A stretch of 64,000 nt of DNA from Planctomycetota bacterium (GCA_016200265.1 JACQFE010000029.1:1-64000); one strand, 5' to 3'. Shown: positions 16,985-27,251, counted from the stretch's first letter. Notes: generated by a model not told the origin, from the letters alone. A program made the numbers and translations.

Positions 16985-18679
16985 GCGCGTTATTCGTGCG
17001 GCCCAGACTGCGAGCGCTTCGCGGTTAATCTTCGCATTATGACGAACGTCGACGGGAAGTCGCCGTCGAAAAAGAAAATGTCTAATTCGACTAGTCATCG
17101 AATGCTTCATTGCAAGCGCTGCCAATTCCGTCTTGAGTCGGCGACGGTCCACCAGCCAGCGATTCGGCTCGACAACGATGGCCGGGACTTGTTGTCCACG
17201 AGAGCCAACGCCCACCAACGCGCATTGATGGACCGCCGGATGTTCATTGAAGATGGGTTCCACGCACTCGGTAAAGAGCGTCCCCGCGGAAGTCTCCACA
17301 CGGTGGTTTTTTCTCCCACAGAACCAAAGCCGGTCCTGCTCGTCAATGTATCCGACATCCCCCATTCGATGCCATATCGTTTCACCGTCTTGGATTTTCG
17401 CTCGGGCCGTAGCCTCCGGCTGATTGAAGTATTCATGCGTGACCGGCTGGCCGCGTACGACAATTTCGCCGACTTGACCGCGCTCCATCAGAAGCTCATC
17501 CGACCAATTCGCAATTGGGTTATCATTAATTCGGATGATTCTCACTTCAATGCCGTCAAAGAGGCGACCCACGCAAGTGCCGACTCCAATTCGCGTCTCC
17601 TCAAGAGTTTCACCAGTCACAATCCGCCCGGAAATCGTGCAAACCGGCAATGCTTCGGTGGCGCCGTAAGGAGTGTGTACGTCAGCGGCGGAATCGAGGA
17701 CTTGATGCAATTCCTCAATTGTCCGCGACGGCACTGGCGCACCGGCGATCAGAATGCGCCGCAGCGTCGGCAGCCTAATCGCACGGTCCACGCAATAGCG
17801 CGCGATGCGTCTCCAAACCGCCGGCGACCCAAACGTGTTTGTGACCCCATGAGTCTGGATCGCATTGACAATTCTCCTGGGATTCGCGCGAACCGGACGA
17901 GAAGGGTCCATTTCGGGAATCACGACCGTCATGCCCATCGCGATGCTGAACAATCCAAATAACGGAAACGTGGGCAGGTCAATTTCTCCCGGCTGAATTC
18001 CGAACTGAGCCTGAATCATCCGCACCTGGGCGTCGAACATGCCGTGCGTGTACACGACGCCCTTGGCCGGACCCGTGCTTCCGCTTGTAAACAGGATCGC
18101 TGCAATTTCATCGCGATGGGTCGCTGCCATTTCGAATTGATCACTCGACCGATCGGCCAATTCTTTCAATGTGGGACCGCCCCAAAACCAGCGCCGCCCC
18201 ACCGTCACGACATGTCGCACGCTCGCAAACACTCGCGGGCTGAGCACGCGAACCGCATGAGCAGCCGGAATACCGACGAATGCCTGCAGCTTCACGTCCT
18301 GCACGCATTCCAGAAGTCGTCGGACGCCCATTCCTGGATCGATCATCACCGGTACCACGCCACACTTGAACATCGCGAAAACAAGGCCAAGGAACTCTAC
18401 GCCGGGGCGAACCATCAACATCGTCCGCGTCCCTCGCCCGATCCCCGCCCCGTTCAACGCATTCGCGTATTGATTTGAGAGTCGTTCGAGCGATGCGAAC
18501 GTAACGGATACCTGACCTTTCGAACCCAGACCCGCGTGTTCACGGGATGGAATGACGGCCAATTGATCGGGCGTGGCCTTCGCCCGCGCCCCCAGATGAG
18601 ACGCGATATTGAACACGTCATTGTTGAAGACGCTCTGCGCTGTCTCTCTCACCTGGCAATTGCTGACAATCACGTGCAT
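16976..18679 (-). CDS. AMP-forming acyl ligase, OleC-like (fatty acid CoA ligase family)
   Basis: This 567-residue ANL-superfamily enzyme has the P-loop-like ILFTSGSTGPAKGVVYTH (about 206-223) and the TPYGATEALPV motif, and ends its N-domain with GDVGYID/GRKNHRVETSAG. YGATEALPV and the DPGMGVRRLL region are typical of OleC beta-lactone synthetases and of the related fatty acid CoA ligase family. OleC closes beta-hydroxy acids to beta-lactones in long-chain olefin synthesis. No oleA, oleB or oleD is in the window, so a general acyl-CoA/AMP ligase role is equally possible. It is divergent from dacB. Confidence 0.82.
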   Translation of the reverse strand: MHVIVSNCQVRETAQSVFNNDVFNIASHLGARAKATPDQLAVIPSREHAGLGSKGQVSVTFASLERLSNQYANALNGAGIGRGTRTMLMVRPGVEFLGLVFAMFKCGVVPVMIDPGMGVRRLLECVQDVKLQAFVGIPAAHAVRVLSPRVFASVRHVVTVGRRWFWGGPTLKELADRSSDQFEMAATHRDEIAAILFTSGSTGPAKGVVYTHGMFDAQVRMIQAQFGIQPGEIDLPTFPLFGLFSIAMGMTVVIPEMDPSRPVRANPRRIVNAIQTHGVTNTFGSPAVWRRIARYCVDRAIRLPTLRRILIAGAPVPSRTIEELHQVLDSAADVHTPYGATEALPVCTISGRIVTGETLEETRIGVGTCVGRLFDGIEVRIIRINDNPIANWSDELLMERGQVGEIVVRGQPVTHEYFNQPEATARAKIQDGETIWHRMGDVGYIDEQDRLWFCGRKNHRVETSAGTLFTECVEPIFNEHPAVHQCALVGVGSRGQQVPAIVVEPNRWLVDRRRLKTELAALAMKHSMTSRIRHFLFRRRLPVDVRHNAKINREALAVWAARITRKK

Positions 18680-18723
18680 ATCGTAGAGCGCCGCCGGAGA
18701 TTCTTACACCCCACTGCATTTCC

Positions 18724-18747
18724 AGAGCCGCGACCGTCAGGGAGCGG
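18724..18747 (+). repeat. Interspersed AGAGCCGCGACCGT repeat, copy 1
   Basis: A 24-bp word beginning AGAGCCGCGACCGT and ending GGGAGCGG; its ends can pair as CCGC/GCGG. Other copies are at 27524, 52398 and, inverted, at 55331. It lies between the divergent OleC-like and dacB starts. Confidence 0.85.
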
Positions 18748-18821
18748 ACCATTCGCGGCAAAATCTCACGCGAGGCTCGCAATTGATGCAAATTGACCTG
18801 TTGGTACGATCTAGTATGGGT

Positions 18822-20336
18822 ATGGTTCGAATTCGATTCCAAACCGTCGTGATCGCGTGCATCGCTGCGGCAAGCGGTGGTGCGACGACGAGCATAGTTC
18901 AGGCCGGTCCGCCGCTTGAATCCGAACTTCGAGCCGCACTTTCCCATCTCCCGCAGCGAGAAGCGGTCGTCGGGGCTTGCGTCGTGGACCTTACCGCCGG
19001 CCGGACCATTTTCGAGCTCGGAGCGGACCAGCCGCTGATGCCCGCCAGCACCATGAAGCTCTTTTCAATATCCGCGTCACTCGCCGAACTGGGGCCTCAA
19101 TTCCAATTTCAGACCATCCTGGGATTTGACGGTACGAACTTGGTCGTCGTGGGCGACGGCGATCCCGGATTCGGTGATGAAAAAATTCATCACCGGCACG
19201 GTGAGTCGCCCAATGCTACGTTCGAGCGATGGATCGACGCCCTTCAGCAGGCCGGCGTCACCGCAATTCGCGGCGATTTGATCTACGACGAATCCATCTT
19301 CGACGAGCAACGCATCCACTCGACGTGGGAACGCGGCGATCTCGACAATTGGTACGCGGCGCCGGTCAGTGGATTGAACATCAACGATAATTGCCTGGAT
19401 ATTCGAGTGACTCCGGCGAGGTCGCGCGGCAGCTCGATGCTTGTTTCGATGACCCCGGAAAATCATCTCGCCAGGATCATCAACACCGCGGTCGCCGGCG
19501 GACGCGGCGAACCCGCACTCAATCACGCCTTCGATTCAATGGAATACAAAATCAGCGGTCATTGTCCACGAGCCTGGACATTCGGACCGGTTTCGTTTCC
19601 TGATCCTGGTCTGTTATTCGCGGATTCCCTGCACACCGCATTGGCTCGCCGGGGAATCACCGTGGCCGGCAAAATCCGTCAGGCAAGAGTGCGCCAGGCC
19701 GATGGCTCATTACCGCAAACCATTCGTATCATCGCGAAGCACGCGACTCCGCTGACCGATTGTCTTACCCGTGCTGGCAAGGACAGCCAGAACCTGTTTG
19801 CGGAATGTCTGCTGAAGCGCGCCGGATATGCGTGGGCCAAGCGACAAGGCCTATCGGATCCGCGCGGAAGCTGGACCAATGGCGGCCACGCCGTCGCCGG
19901 ACTGTTGGGGCGATTGCATGTTTCCGCCGATGGACTCAATGTGGCCGATGGATCAGGCTTGAGTCGTTCGAATCATTGCACGGCGCGGCAACTATGCGGT
20001 CTCTTGGCCGCCTCCTATTCCCAACCTTTTGGTCCCACGCTGCACGATAGTCTTGCGGTGGCCGGCATCGATGGATCGCTCAAGAAGCGACTCAAGAACT
20101 CCGACGGCCGCATTCACGCCAAGACCGGAACCATGCACGGCATTCGCACCCTCGCGGGCTATGTCGATGGCGACAATGCTCCTCGATTCGCCTTCGCGGT
20201 CATGTTCAATGGATACAAAGGCGGCGCCGGTCCTTACAAGGAAATTCAGGATCGATTCTGCAGAATTCTCGAAAATGAATGCGAAACACAGGCGGTCGGG
20301 GGTTCACGGACGCTCACGGCCGTGCCCGGCCGATAG
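18822..20336 (+). CDS. dacB: D-alanyl-D-alanine carboxypeptidase/endopeptidase (PBP4 type)
   Basis: This class C low-molecular-mass penicillin-binding protein trims peptidoglycan cross-links outside the membrane. The signal peptide is MVRIRFQTVVIACIAAAS and more, with cleavage after SIVQA. The catalytic SxxK is in MPASTMKLF (Ser near 76), SxN is in SGLSRSNH, and KTG is in HAKTGTMHG. The large inserted domain between SxxK and SxN is typical of PBP4. At about 504 residues the length is normal. An earlier ATG at 18786 gives a longer n-region; 18822 gives the better signal peptide. Confidence 0.9.
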   Translation: MVRIRFQTVVIACIAAASGGATTSIVQAGPPLESELRAALSHLPQREAVVGACVVDLTAGRTIFELGADQPLMPASTMKLFSISASLAELGPQFQFQTILGFDGTNLVVVGDGDPGFGDEKIHHRHGESPNATFERWIDALQQAGVTAIRGDLIYDESIFDEQRIHSTWERGDLDNWYAAPVSGLNINDNCLDIRVTPARSRGSSMLVSMTPENHLARIINTAVAGGRGEPALNHAFDSMEYKISGHCPRAWTFGPVSFPDPGLLFADSLHTALARRGITVAGKIRQARVRQADGSLPQTIRIIAKHATPLTDCLTRAGKDSQNLFAECLLKRAGYAWAKRQGLSDPRGSWTNGGHAVAGLLGRLHVSADGLNVADGSGLSRSNHCTARQLCGLLAASYSQPFGPTLHDSLAVAGIDGSLKKRLKNSDGRIHAKTGTMHGIRTLAGYVDGDNAPRFAFAVMFNGYKGGAGPYKEIQDRFCRILENECETQAVGGSRTLTAVPGR

Positions 20337-20367
20337 GTATCGATCACAAGCCATTTTCTGTAAACGA

Positions 20368-20796
20368 TCAGGCAATTCCGATTCGAAACGTAACCATCAC
20401 GTCGTCATCGGAACCGCACGTTCCACCCAGCGATTCATAGAGTTTCATGGCTGAGGCATTCGAGCGACTTGTGAGCACCCAACCTTCGGAGCAATTCAAT
20501 TCCTTTGCAAGTTCCAGCGTCTGATGCATGAGCAATTTCCCAATCCCTCGCTGTCGATAATCCCTTCCCACGCCGACTTCATTGATCCAAAGCTCGTGTT
20601 TCGGCTTGTCCGGATGGACATAATGAACCGCTGAAATGAAGCCCACCACAAGCCCGTCGTCCATCGCAACAACCAGATGGTGTCGGGGATCAGCGAGAAA
20701 CTCTCTTGTCCTTGCGGGGTCAAGCGAATCGTCGAACACCCCCGCCGCGCAATTTTCCAGGAGCTTTTCACTCCCCGCGCGAAGCACCTGGATCAT
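20368..20796 (-). CDS. GNAT acetyltransferase, AAC(3)-I-like
   Basis: The 142-residue protein has the acetyl-CoA binding signature VGVGRDYRQRGIGKLLM and the C-terminal NASAMKLYESLG of GNAT enzymes. The layout ARTREFLADPRHHLVVAMDDG followed by HELWINEVGVG resembles aminoglycoside 3-N-acetyltransferase type I, but the substrate is unknown and resistance is not implied. I chose the ATG at 20796 over the TTG at 20829. It is convergent with dacB. Confidence 0.85.
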   Translation of the reverse strand: MIQVLRAGSEKLLENCAAGVFDDSLDPARTREFLADPRHHLVVAMDDGLVVGFISAVHYVHPDKPKHELWINEVGVGRDYRQRGIGKLLMHQTLELAKELNCSEGWVLTSRSNASAMKLYESLGGTCGSDDDVMVTFRIGIA

Positions 20797-20841
20797 CACA
20801 CCGTCCGTCAATTGGGCACCCCTTACCAACTGACGGAAAGC

Positions 20842-21072
20842 CTATTCCGGCTCAGAACTCGATTGTGACTCTGGGGCATTCTGGTCTCCGGGCGAAATCG
20901 GTTCGCTGATGGAATACGTTCCATCGAGCCACCGTCCGAGATCGACCATCTTGCACCTCTCGCTGCAAAACGGACGAAACGGAGCATCCTCTCGCCGCGC
21001 CACGGCGTGAGTTTTCTTGCAGGTTGGACACTCATACGTCGGCATGGTCGACTCGATGGTTTCAATTCCCAT
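20842..21072 (-). CDS. yacG: DNA gyrase inhibitor YacG-like zinc protein
   Basis: The 76-residue protein has two Cys pairs in [18 protein letters not shown] and [24 protein letters not shown], matching the YacG zinc-ribbon pattern C-x2-C then C-x3-C with DLGRW. The acidic/Ser tail is typical. It starts 6 bp after the FmdB-like gene stop, so the two are cotranscribed. An alternative start at 21045 (MPTYECP) is possible. Confidence 0.88.
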   Translation of the reverse strand: MGIETIESTMPTYECPTCKKTHAVARREDAPFRPFCSERCKMVDLGRWLDGTYSISEPISPGDQNAPESQSSSEPE

Positions 21073-21078
21073 GGCGCT

Positions 21079-21468
21079 TCAGCGTTTCTTTTTGGATGGC
21101 TTGGCCGGAGCGGCCGCGGGTTTCGCCGGGGCGTCACTCTTCGTGGATGTGGTCGTCGATTCCGAGCTGCTGGTGGAGGTCGCGGTTTTTTCCACGGCCG
21201 ATGCTTTGTCTTCGTTCTTTGGCTTGCCCGCGTTTGATTCCGATTCAGCGGCCTTCTTATAGCCGTCGCTTCGGTAATCGGTGATGTAAAAGCCCGATCC
21301 CTTGAAAATCAAACCGCCTCCGGTGCTAATTCGCCGCGTCACCGCCGCATTGCACTTGCACGGATGCGGGTCGTCCTTCCGTAATTTCTTGCGCGGCGCC
21401 TCGGTAATCGGCTGAAACAGCTCAAATACCTTGCCGCAGGTGTTGCACTCATACTCGTACGTCGGCAT
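21079..21468 (-). CDS. FmdB-family zinc ribbon protein
   Basis: The 129-residue protein starts MPTYEYECNTCGKVFELFQ with later CKC and the SGGGLIFKGSGFYITDYRS segment, the FmdB/CxxC regulatory-domain pattern. The C-terminal half is a Lys/Ser/Ala-rich tail ending SKKKR. The function is unknown; these are often small putative regulators. It is downstream of grpE in the leftward chaperone cluster and separated from it by an interspersed repeat (21485-21557). Confidence 0.88.
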   Translation of the reverse strand: MPTYEYECNTCGKVFELFQPITEAPRKKLRKDDPHPCKCNAAVTRRISTGGGLIFKGSGFYITDYRSDGYKKAAESESNAGKPKNEDKASAVEKTATSTSSSESTTTSTKSDAPAKPAAAPAKPSKKKR

Positions 21469-21484
21469 CAGTCACTCCAATGTC

Positions 21485-21557
21485 GTCATTCTGAGGCACG
21501 CCTTCAGACGGGCCGTTGAATCTCGGCAACGAGATACTTCGCTACGCTCAGCATGAC
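21485..21557. repeat. TCATTCTGAG-type inverted interspersed repeat
   Basis: GTCATTCTGAG at one end and CTCAGCATGAC at the other are near-perfect inverted ends of a 73-bp unit containing ATCTCGGCAACGAGAT. This matches the well-known GTCATTCTGAG...CTCAG interspersed class found in many bacteria. A second, shorter-matching copy is at 56281-56353. Confidence 0.8.
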
Positions 21558-21591
21558 GAAAATACGGTCGCCGCCTCTTAGCCTCTACATG

Positions 21592-22161
21592 TTAGGCATT
21601 GGTTTTCTCGGGTGCCGTTGCCACCACAACCCGCGCCGGTCGCAACACCCGGTCACGAAGCTTGTAACCCCCCGCGACTTGTTCAAGCACGGTGCCCGGT
21701 TCGGCATCCTTCGTCGGCTGTTGCATCAGCGCCTCATGAATCGCGGGATCAAACTTCTTACCTCGCGCCTCGATCGTCTCCAATCCAAAATCCCTAAGCG
21801 CCTTCTTTAAGTTCGTATGAATCAGCTTGACGCCATTTCGCATCGTTTGCGTATCCTCCGAACTCTCCGCCGCCGTAAGCGTGCGATCGAAATCGTCCAC
21901 CACGTCCAGAAGTGATTTCATCAACTCCGCGTTCGCGAATCGAACGGCCTCACTTCGTTCAGACGCCGCGCGACGCTGAACATTCTGCAAGTCCGCCTTG
22001 GCACGAAGCAACGAATCCTCAAGACTCGAAATTTTCGCCTGCAATTCAGACGATTCGCAGGTCGCAGTGGCCGTCTCGGCAGAAGAGGTCTCAACAGCGC
22101 TCGCTCCATCAGCCTTCGGCGCCTCGCGAATCTCATTTTCATGTTGTGATTTGGACTTCAT
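21592..22161 (-). CDS. grpE: Nucleotide exchange factor GrpE
   Basis: GrpE releases ADP from DnaK. The N-terminal coiled coil (LQAKISSLEDSLLRAKADLQNVQRR) and the C-terminal beta domain (KFDPAIHEALMQQPT, GTVLEQVAGGYKLRDRVLRPARVVVA) are both clear. The disordered start is Ser/Glu-rich. It begins 22 bp after the dnaJ stop and shares its strand. I prefer the ATG at 22161 over the GTG at 22167. The partner dnaK is not in the window. Confidence 0.94.
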   Translation of the reverse strand: MKSKSQHENEIREAPKADGASAVETSSAETATATCESSELQAKISSLEDSLLRAKADLQNVQRRAASERSEAVRFANAELMKSLLDVVDDFDRTLTAAESSEDTQTMRNGVKLIHTNLKKALRDFGLETIEARGKKFDPAIHEALMQQPTKDAEPGTVLEQVAGGYKLRDRVLRPARVVVATAPEKTNA

Positions 22162-22183
22162 GCTCACACCCTTTGCACGTCAA

Positions 22184-23311
22184 TCACTGACCCAGCCCGC
22201 CGATGTAATCCTTGAGTTTGTCAAAAAAACCCCTGGATTCCGGCATCACGGATCGGTCTTCGGTCTTCGAGAAATCGCGGAGAATCTCTTCCTGTCGCTT
22301 ATTCAATTTTTTCGGGATCTCGACCAGTATCTGAACCAGTTCATCCCCGCGACGACCATTTCGCAGATCCGGCAAACCCAGATCGGGCATCCGATACACC
22401 TGGCCATGCTGACTGCCGGCCGCAATCTTTAGCTCCGATTTCCCATCCAGCGTCGGCACCTCGACGACTGCCCCAAGCGCCGCCTGCGTGAACGAAACCG
22501 GCATGCGCAACACGAGATCGTTCTCATGCCGCTCAAAAAACGGATGCGGTCGGACACGCACGCGGCAGTGCAGATCACCTCGCGACGCTCCGTCTTCGCC
22601 CGGCTCACCTTCGCCTCGCACGCGTACCATCTGACCCTCGTGAATCCCCGCCGGAATCTGCACGTTGACCACGCGATCCTTCATCGCACGCCCCGAACCG
22701 CGGCATTTCTTGCAGGGTGTCGAAATCGTCGAACCGCGACCCTTGCACGCCGGACACGTCGTGATAACGCGCCCGAATAGTCCCGCAAGACCACCCGTCT
22801 GCTCCACTTGCCCATAGCCGCCGCACGTGTTGCACGTGCGAGCTTTCGAGCCCGCCGCAGCCCCACTTCCCTCGCACTCCGCGCACAAATCCTGCCGCGT
22901 AAATTCAATGGTTCGCTGGGTCCCCTTGGCCACATCCGCCAGCGTGACTTCGACTTCCGTTTGCAGGTCCGCGCCGCGCGACCGCCTTCGACCACCGCCG
23001 CCCATGCCGAAGATGTCGTTGAACATCGAAAAGATGTCCTCGACCCCCATGCCGCTGAAATCGTGGATTCCCGCGCCGCTCAACCCCGCATGGCCGAATT
23101 GATCGTAGCGCTGCCGCTTGCCGTGATCGGAAAGAACTTCGTAGGCTTCGGCAGCCTCTTTGAACTTTCCTTCCGCGTCGGTCTCGGAGTTGCGATCGGG
23201 GTGATACTTGTGCGCGCAGCGGCGATACGCTTTCTTGATTTCCTCTTCGGTCGCGGTTTTCGTGACACCGAGGACATCGTAGTAATCACGTTTTCCTGTC
23301 GCCACCGCCAT
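22184..23311 (-). CDS. dnaJ: Chaperone protein DnaJ
   Basis: Type I DnaJ of about 375 residues. It has a J domain with the HPD motif in HKYHPDRN, a G/F-rich linker (FGMGGGGRR), four zinc-binding CxxCxGxG motifs ([32 protein letters not shown]) and a C-terminal substrate-binding domain. The start at 23311 ([11 protein letters not shown]) is chosen over an in-frame extension to 23374 that reads through non-J sequence. It lies between groEL and grpE. Confidence 0.95.
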   Translation of the reverse strand: MAVATGKRDYYDVLGVTKTATEEEIKKAYRRCAHKYHPDRNSETDAEGKFKEAAEAYEVLSDHGKRQRYDQFGHAGLSGAGIHDFSGMGVEDIFSMFNDIFGMGGGGRRRSRGADLQTEVEVTLADVAKGTQRTIEFTRQDLCAECEGSGAAAGSKARTCNTCGGYGQVEQTGGLAGLFGRVITTCPACKGRGSTISTPCKKCRGSGRAMKDRVVNVQIPAGIHEGQMVRVRGEGEPGEDGASRGDLHCRVRVRPHPFFERHENDLVLRMPVSFTQAALGAVVEVPTLDGKSELKIAAGSQHGQVYRMPDLGLPDLRNGRRGDELVQILVEIPKKLNKRQEEILRDFSKTEDRSVMPESRGFFDKLKDYIGGLGQ

Positions 23312-23439
23312 GTTCCCAATCCGCCAATCAGATACGAGCCGCGGGTTCCAGCCCGCGCGACCGGCTTTTTCCATTCATGCGAAGGGCGGACTCCGAACCT
23401 CGGACCCCGCCCCGCGCCGATTCCTTGCTTCTTTCTCTA

Positions 23440-25050
23440 TTATCGAATCGCTTTCTCGATCTTCTTCGCGTCTTCCTTCAGCTCCGTCACGAGCACTTCC
23501 GTCGTGAGCATGAGCCCGGCGATGCTGGCCGCACTCTGCAACGCTACCCGCGCGACCTTGGCCGGATCAATGATGCCGGCCTTCACCATGTCGGTGAACT
23601 CTTCCTTGCGAACGTCATACCCAAAGCTACCGGACTTTTCGAGAATCTGCTCGACGACAACGTCGCCTTCCTTGCCACTATTGTCGACCAGTTGGCGAGT
23701 CGGCGCTCGAAGAGCCCTGAGGATGATACTCGCACCCATACGCTCATCGCCTTTGGTCGATTCGCTGACTTTCTGTACCGCCGAAATTGCTCGCAGAAAT
23801 GCGACACCGCCGCCGGGGACGATTCCCTCTTCAGCTGCGGCCTTGGTCGCGTGGAAAGCATCATCCACGAGGTCCTTTCGTTCCTTGACCTCGATCTCCG
23901 TCGCGCCGCCGACGCGAATCACCGCCACACCGCCTGTCATCTTCGCCAGCCGCTCTTGCAGCTTTTCGCGATCGTAATCACTCGTCGTCTTTTCAATTTG
24001 CGCTCTGATCTGCTCGCAGCGAGCCTTTAGTTCCGTCTGCTTGCCGGCGCCTTCAATGATCGTCGTATTGTCCTTATCAATGACGACTTTCTTGGCCGTG
24101 CCAAGATCACGCGTCGTGATGTTTTCAAGCTTGATGCCGAGGTCTTCGCTGATCAGCTTGCCGCCGGTAAGCGTGGCGATATCGCCCAGAATCGCTTTGC
24201 GACGATCGCCAAAGCCCGGCGCCTTCACGGCGCAACAGCTCAGCACGCCGCGCATTTTGTTCACCACGAGCGCCGCAAGCGCCTCCCCATCGACATCTTC
24301 CGCGATCACGAGCAGCGGTCGACCCGCCGTCGCCACACCTTCAAGCATGGGAACGAACTCGCGAAGATTGGAAATCTTCTTTTCGTAAATAAGGATCAGC
24401 GGGTCCTTCAGCACGCATTCGAGCGAACCTGGATTCGTCATGAAATAGGGCGACAGGAAGCCTTTATCGAACTGCATGCCGTCGACGACTTCCTGCTCGG
24501 TCGTCAGTGACTTGCCCTCTTCGATTTCCACAACACCTTCGGTGCCGACAGCCTCGATCGCCTTGGCCAGCATTCTGCCGATTTCCTCATCGCCATTCGC
24601 CGAAATCGTCGCGATTTTCGCGAGATCGTCGTTTGAGCGGACCTTCGTCGAGAGCTTGTTGATCGCTTCCACGGCGGCTTCGACTGCCTTGTCGATTCCG
24701 CGCTTGAGTGCCATCGGATTAGCACCGGCGGACACTGACTTAAAGCCTTCGCGATAAATCGCTTCCGCGAGAACCGTCGCCGCGGTCGTGCCGTCACCAA
24801 CCTCGTCGCTGGTCTTGTTGGCGACCTGATTGATGAGCTTCGCGCCCATATTTTCAAACGCCCCGGGCAGCTCGACTTCCTTGCTGACCGTCACGCCGTC
24901 TTTCGTCACTCGCGGCGAACCGAACGACTTCTGCAAAATCACGTTGCGACCGGTCGGACCCATCGTGACCTTGACCGCGCTTGCCAATTTGCCGAGGCCC
25001 TCAAGTATCTGGTGCCGCGCTTCCTGCGAGAACATCATTTGTTTTGCCAT
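23440..25050 (-). CDS. groL: 60 kDa chaperonin GroEL, paralogue 2
   Basis: A full-length GroEL (536 residues) with ATP-binding [22 protein letters not shown]-like [13 protein letters not shown] and GGGVAFLRA. It ends KKIEKAIR with no Gly-Gly-Met tail, unlike classical GroEL. It is 20 bp downstream of groES and 128 bp upstream of dnaJ. It differs from paralogue 1 at many positions (for example [18 protein letters not shown] against the other copy), so the duplication is not recent. Confidence 0.95.
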   Translation of the reverse strand: MAKQMMFSQEARHQILEGLGKLASAVKVTMGPTGRNVILQKSFGSPRVTKDGVTVSKEVELPGAFENMGAKLINQVANKTSDEVGDGTTAATVLAEAIYREGFKSVSAGANPMALKRGIDKAVEAAVEAINKLSTKVRSNDDLAKIATISANGDEEIGRMLAKAIEAVGTEGVVEIEEGKSLTTEQEVVDGMQFDKGFLSPYFMTNPGSLECVLKDPLILIYEKKISNLREFVPMLEGVATAGRPLLVIAEDVDGEALAALVVNKMRGVLSCCAVKAPGFGDRRKAILGDIATLTGGKLISEDLGIKLENITTRDLGTAKKVVIDKDNTTIIEGAGKQTELKARCEQIRAQIEKTTSDYDREKLQERLAKMTGGVAVIRVGGATEIEVKERKDLVDDAFHATKAAAEEGIVPGGGVAFLRAISAVQKVSESTKGDERMGASIILRALRAPTRQLVDNSGKEGDVVVEQILEKSGSFGYDVRKEEFTDMVKAGIIDPAKVARVALQSAASIAGLMLTTEVLVTELKEDAKKIEKAIR

Positions 25051-25070
25051 CGTTGAATCGCTCCAATTTG

Positions 25071-25409
25071 CTACTGGTTGACAATCGCCAGCAGGTCGCT
25101 TTCTCGCGTCACCACCAATCGATCCGCGCCGAAGTCCACTTCGGTGCCAGAGTATTTTCCATAAAGAACTTCGTCGCCGACTTTGACCGTCATCGGAGCA
25201 CGCTTGCCGTTCTTGAGAATCTTGCCCGGGCCGACCGCGACAATCGTGCCGCGCTGCGGCTTTTCCTTGGCCGTATCGGGCAGAATGATCCCGCCGGAAG
25301 TCCGCTCATCGGCCTCATTTGATTGAATAAGTACGCGATCCTCCATGGGTTGAAACTTCACGCTCGTCTTTGACTTTGCCTTTGGTGCGATTGCCGTTGC
25401 TGTCGCCAT
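25071..25409 (-). CDS. groS: 10 kDa chaperonin GroES
   Basis: The co-chaperonin has the core [19 protein letters not shown], the mobile loop [19 protein letters not shown] and the [12 protein letters not shown] roof region. At 112 residues it is slightly long because of a Lys/Ala/Thr-rich N-terminal tail. It sits between two groEL genes on the same strand. The 133-bp gap above it to groEL paralogue 1 is pyrimidine-rich. Confidence 0.95.
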   Translation of the reverse strand: MATATAIAPKAKSKTSVKFQPMEDRVLIQSNEADERTSGGIILPDTAKEKPQRGTIVAVGPGKILKNGKRAPMTVKVGDEVLYGKYSGTEVDFGADRLVVTRESDLLAIVNQ

Positions 25410-25462
25410 CGAATCTATCCTCCGTTACAAATATCACCTTAGCGCCTTCATCTCTCGCGCCC

Positions 25463-25542
25463 AATTTCTTTTCTATCTTCTAACTTCTATCTTCGAACTT
25501 CCAAGCGTCTTTCGCTCTTCGCCATTCGCAATTCGATCTTCC
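25463..25542. repeat. TTC-rich simple tract between groES and groEL
   Basis: About 80 bp of CTTCTA, CTTCGAACTT, TTCGCTCTTCG and CCATTCGCAATTCG words on the plus strand fill most of the gap. Similar tracts are at 6311, 32637 and 53600. No gene or clear promoter is seen in it. Confidence 0.8.
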
Positions 25543-27183
25543 CTAGTAGTCCATATCCTCATCCATGCCCGCCGGAGCGTTCTCGTCACCCGCATCCTTA
25601 TCCTTGGGCTTCTCCGCAATGCACACTTCCGTGCTCAAGAGCACGCGTGCCACGCTACTGGCATTTTCCAACGCACATCGAACCACTTTCGTCGGATCGA
25701 TTACGCCGTCTTTGATGAGGTCAGTGTATTCACCGGTGTCGGCATTAAAACCAAATGATCCGCTCTTTTCCGTCACGCGATGGATCACAACACCCGGCAC
25801 ATGACCGGCATTGCTGGCGATCTGACGCAGCGGCGCGCTAAGCGAATCCCGAATGATTTCCACTCCCGTTTGCTCATCGCCTTTGAGCGAAAGCTTATCC
25901 AGTGCCTCAATGCAACGCACCAGCGCCACGCCGCCGCCCGGTACAATGCCCTCTTCCAGTGCCGCGCGAGTGGCATGAAGCGCATCTTCGATTCGCGCCT
26001 TCTTTTCCTTTAGTTCTGTTTCCGTGGCCGCTCCCACGTTGACCTGCGCCACGCCGCCGGACAGCTTCGCCCGACGCTCTTCGAGTTTCTCGCGATCATA
26101 ATCGGAAGTTGTCGTCTCGATGGTCTGCGAAATCTGCTTGATGCGTGATTGAATTTGGTCCGTGGAGCCCGCGCCTTCGATGACTGTCGTGTTGTTCGCG
26201 TCGATGTGAATTTTCTTCGCCTGGCCCAGTTCCTTGGCGGTCACGTTTTCAAGATCGATGCCCAGGTCTTTCATGATCGCCGTCGCGCCGGTCAGAATCG
26301 CAATGTCTTGCAACATTTCTTTGCGACGATCGCCGTACCCCGGCGCCTTGACCGCGCAGACTTCGAGGATCCCGCGAAGCTTGTTGACCACCAGCGTCGC
26401 CAGCGCCTCACCCTCGACATCTTCCGCGATAATGAGCAAAGGTCGCTTCGCCTTCGCGACTTTCTCGAGTAGCGGCACGAGCTTGGGCACGTTGCTGATC
26501 TTGTCCTCAAAGACAAGTACAAACGCCCGCTCCAAAGTGCATTCCATTTCGTTTTGATTGGTGATGAAGTGCGGCGACAGGAACCCGCGATCGAATTGCA
26601 TGCCCTCAACCACGTCGATCACTGTCTCGGAAGTTTTCCCTTCCTCAACCGTAATCACGCCGTCCTTGCCGACCTTTTCAAAGCAGTCTGCGAGCAGCTT
26701 TCCGATCGTCTCGTCATTGTTCGCGGAGATGCGGGCCACATTGACGATGTCATCACGCTTATTCACTTTCACCGGCCGCGACATGTCCTTGAGCGCCTGC
26801 ACGACCGTTTTCACCGCCTTCGAAATTCCGCGATTGATGGCGAACGCATCTGCACCGGCCGCGATATTGCGAAGGCCGTGCTCGAAGATCGCCTCCGCCA
26901 GCACCGTCGCGGTAGTCGTGCCGTCGCCGGCAACTTCACTTGTCTTACTGGCGGCCTCTTTCACCAACTGGGCCCCCATGTTCTCGTATTTATCCGACAG
27001 CTCAACCTCTTCGGCCACCGTCACGCCGTCTTTGGTGATCGTCGGCCCGCCCCAACCCTTGTCGATGACCGCGTTTCGTCCGCGAGGACCCAGCGTCGCC
27101 TTCACCGCCGACGCCAGCTTTTGCACACCACTCCAAAGGGCCTTACGTGCGTCCTGCTCATAGGCCAGTTGTTTGACTGCCAT
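25543..27183 (-). CDS. groL: 60 kDa chaperonin GroEL, paralogue 1
   Basis: A full-length GroEL (546 residues) with [35 protein letters not shown], the equatorial GGGVALVRC and a C-terminus [15 protein letters not shown] that is acidic and lacks the GGM tail. It is first in the chaperone cluster. GAGGAGG lies nine bases before the ATG at 27183. No CIRCE element (TTAGCACTC-N9-GAGTGCTAA) is visible upstream. Confidence 0.95.
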   Translation of the reverse strand: MAVKQLAYEQDARKALWSGVQKLASAVKATLGPRGRNAVIDKGWGGPTITKDGVTVAEEVELSDKYENMGAQLVKEAASKTSEVAGDGTTTATVLAEAIFEHGLRNIAAGADAFAINRGISKAVKTVVQALKDMSRPVKVNKRDDIVNVARISANNDETIGKLLADCFEKVGKDGVITVEEGKTSETVIDVVEGMQFDRGFLSPHFITNQNEMECTLERAFVLVFEDKISNVPKLVPLLEKVAKAKRPLLIIAEDVEGEALATLVVNKLRGILEVCAVKAPGYGDRRKEMLQDIAILTGATAIMKDLGIDLENVTAKELGQAKKIHIDANNTTVIEGAGSTDQIQSRIKQISQTIETTTSDYDREKLEERRAKLSGGVAQVNVGAATETELKEKKARIEDALHATRAALEEGIVPGGGVALVRCIEALDKLSLKGDEQTGVEIIRDSLSAPLRQIASNAGHVPGVVIHRVTEKSGSFGFNADTGEYTDLIKDGVIDPTKVVRCALENASSVARVLLSTEVCIAEKPKDKDAGDENAPAGMDEDMDY

Positions 27184-27227
27184 ATCTAGCGCCTCCTCGT
27201 GTGTCGTTCGGATTCAATCGATGAAAA

Positions 27228-27251
27228 CCCCGCGCTCTCGCTTGGGGTTCG
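27228..27251 (-). repeat. NPKRERG-type interspersed repeat, copy 1
   Basis: The reverse strand begins CGAACCCCAAGCG and ends GCGGGG. Other copies are at 41381 and 45128 on the plus strand. The three share both ends exactly and differ by one or two central bases. Confidence 0.85.
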
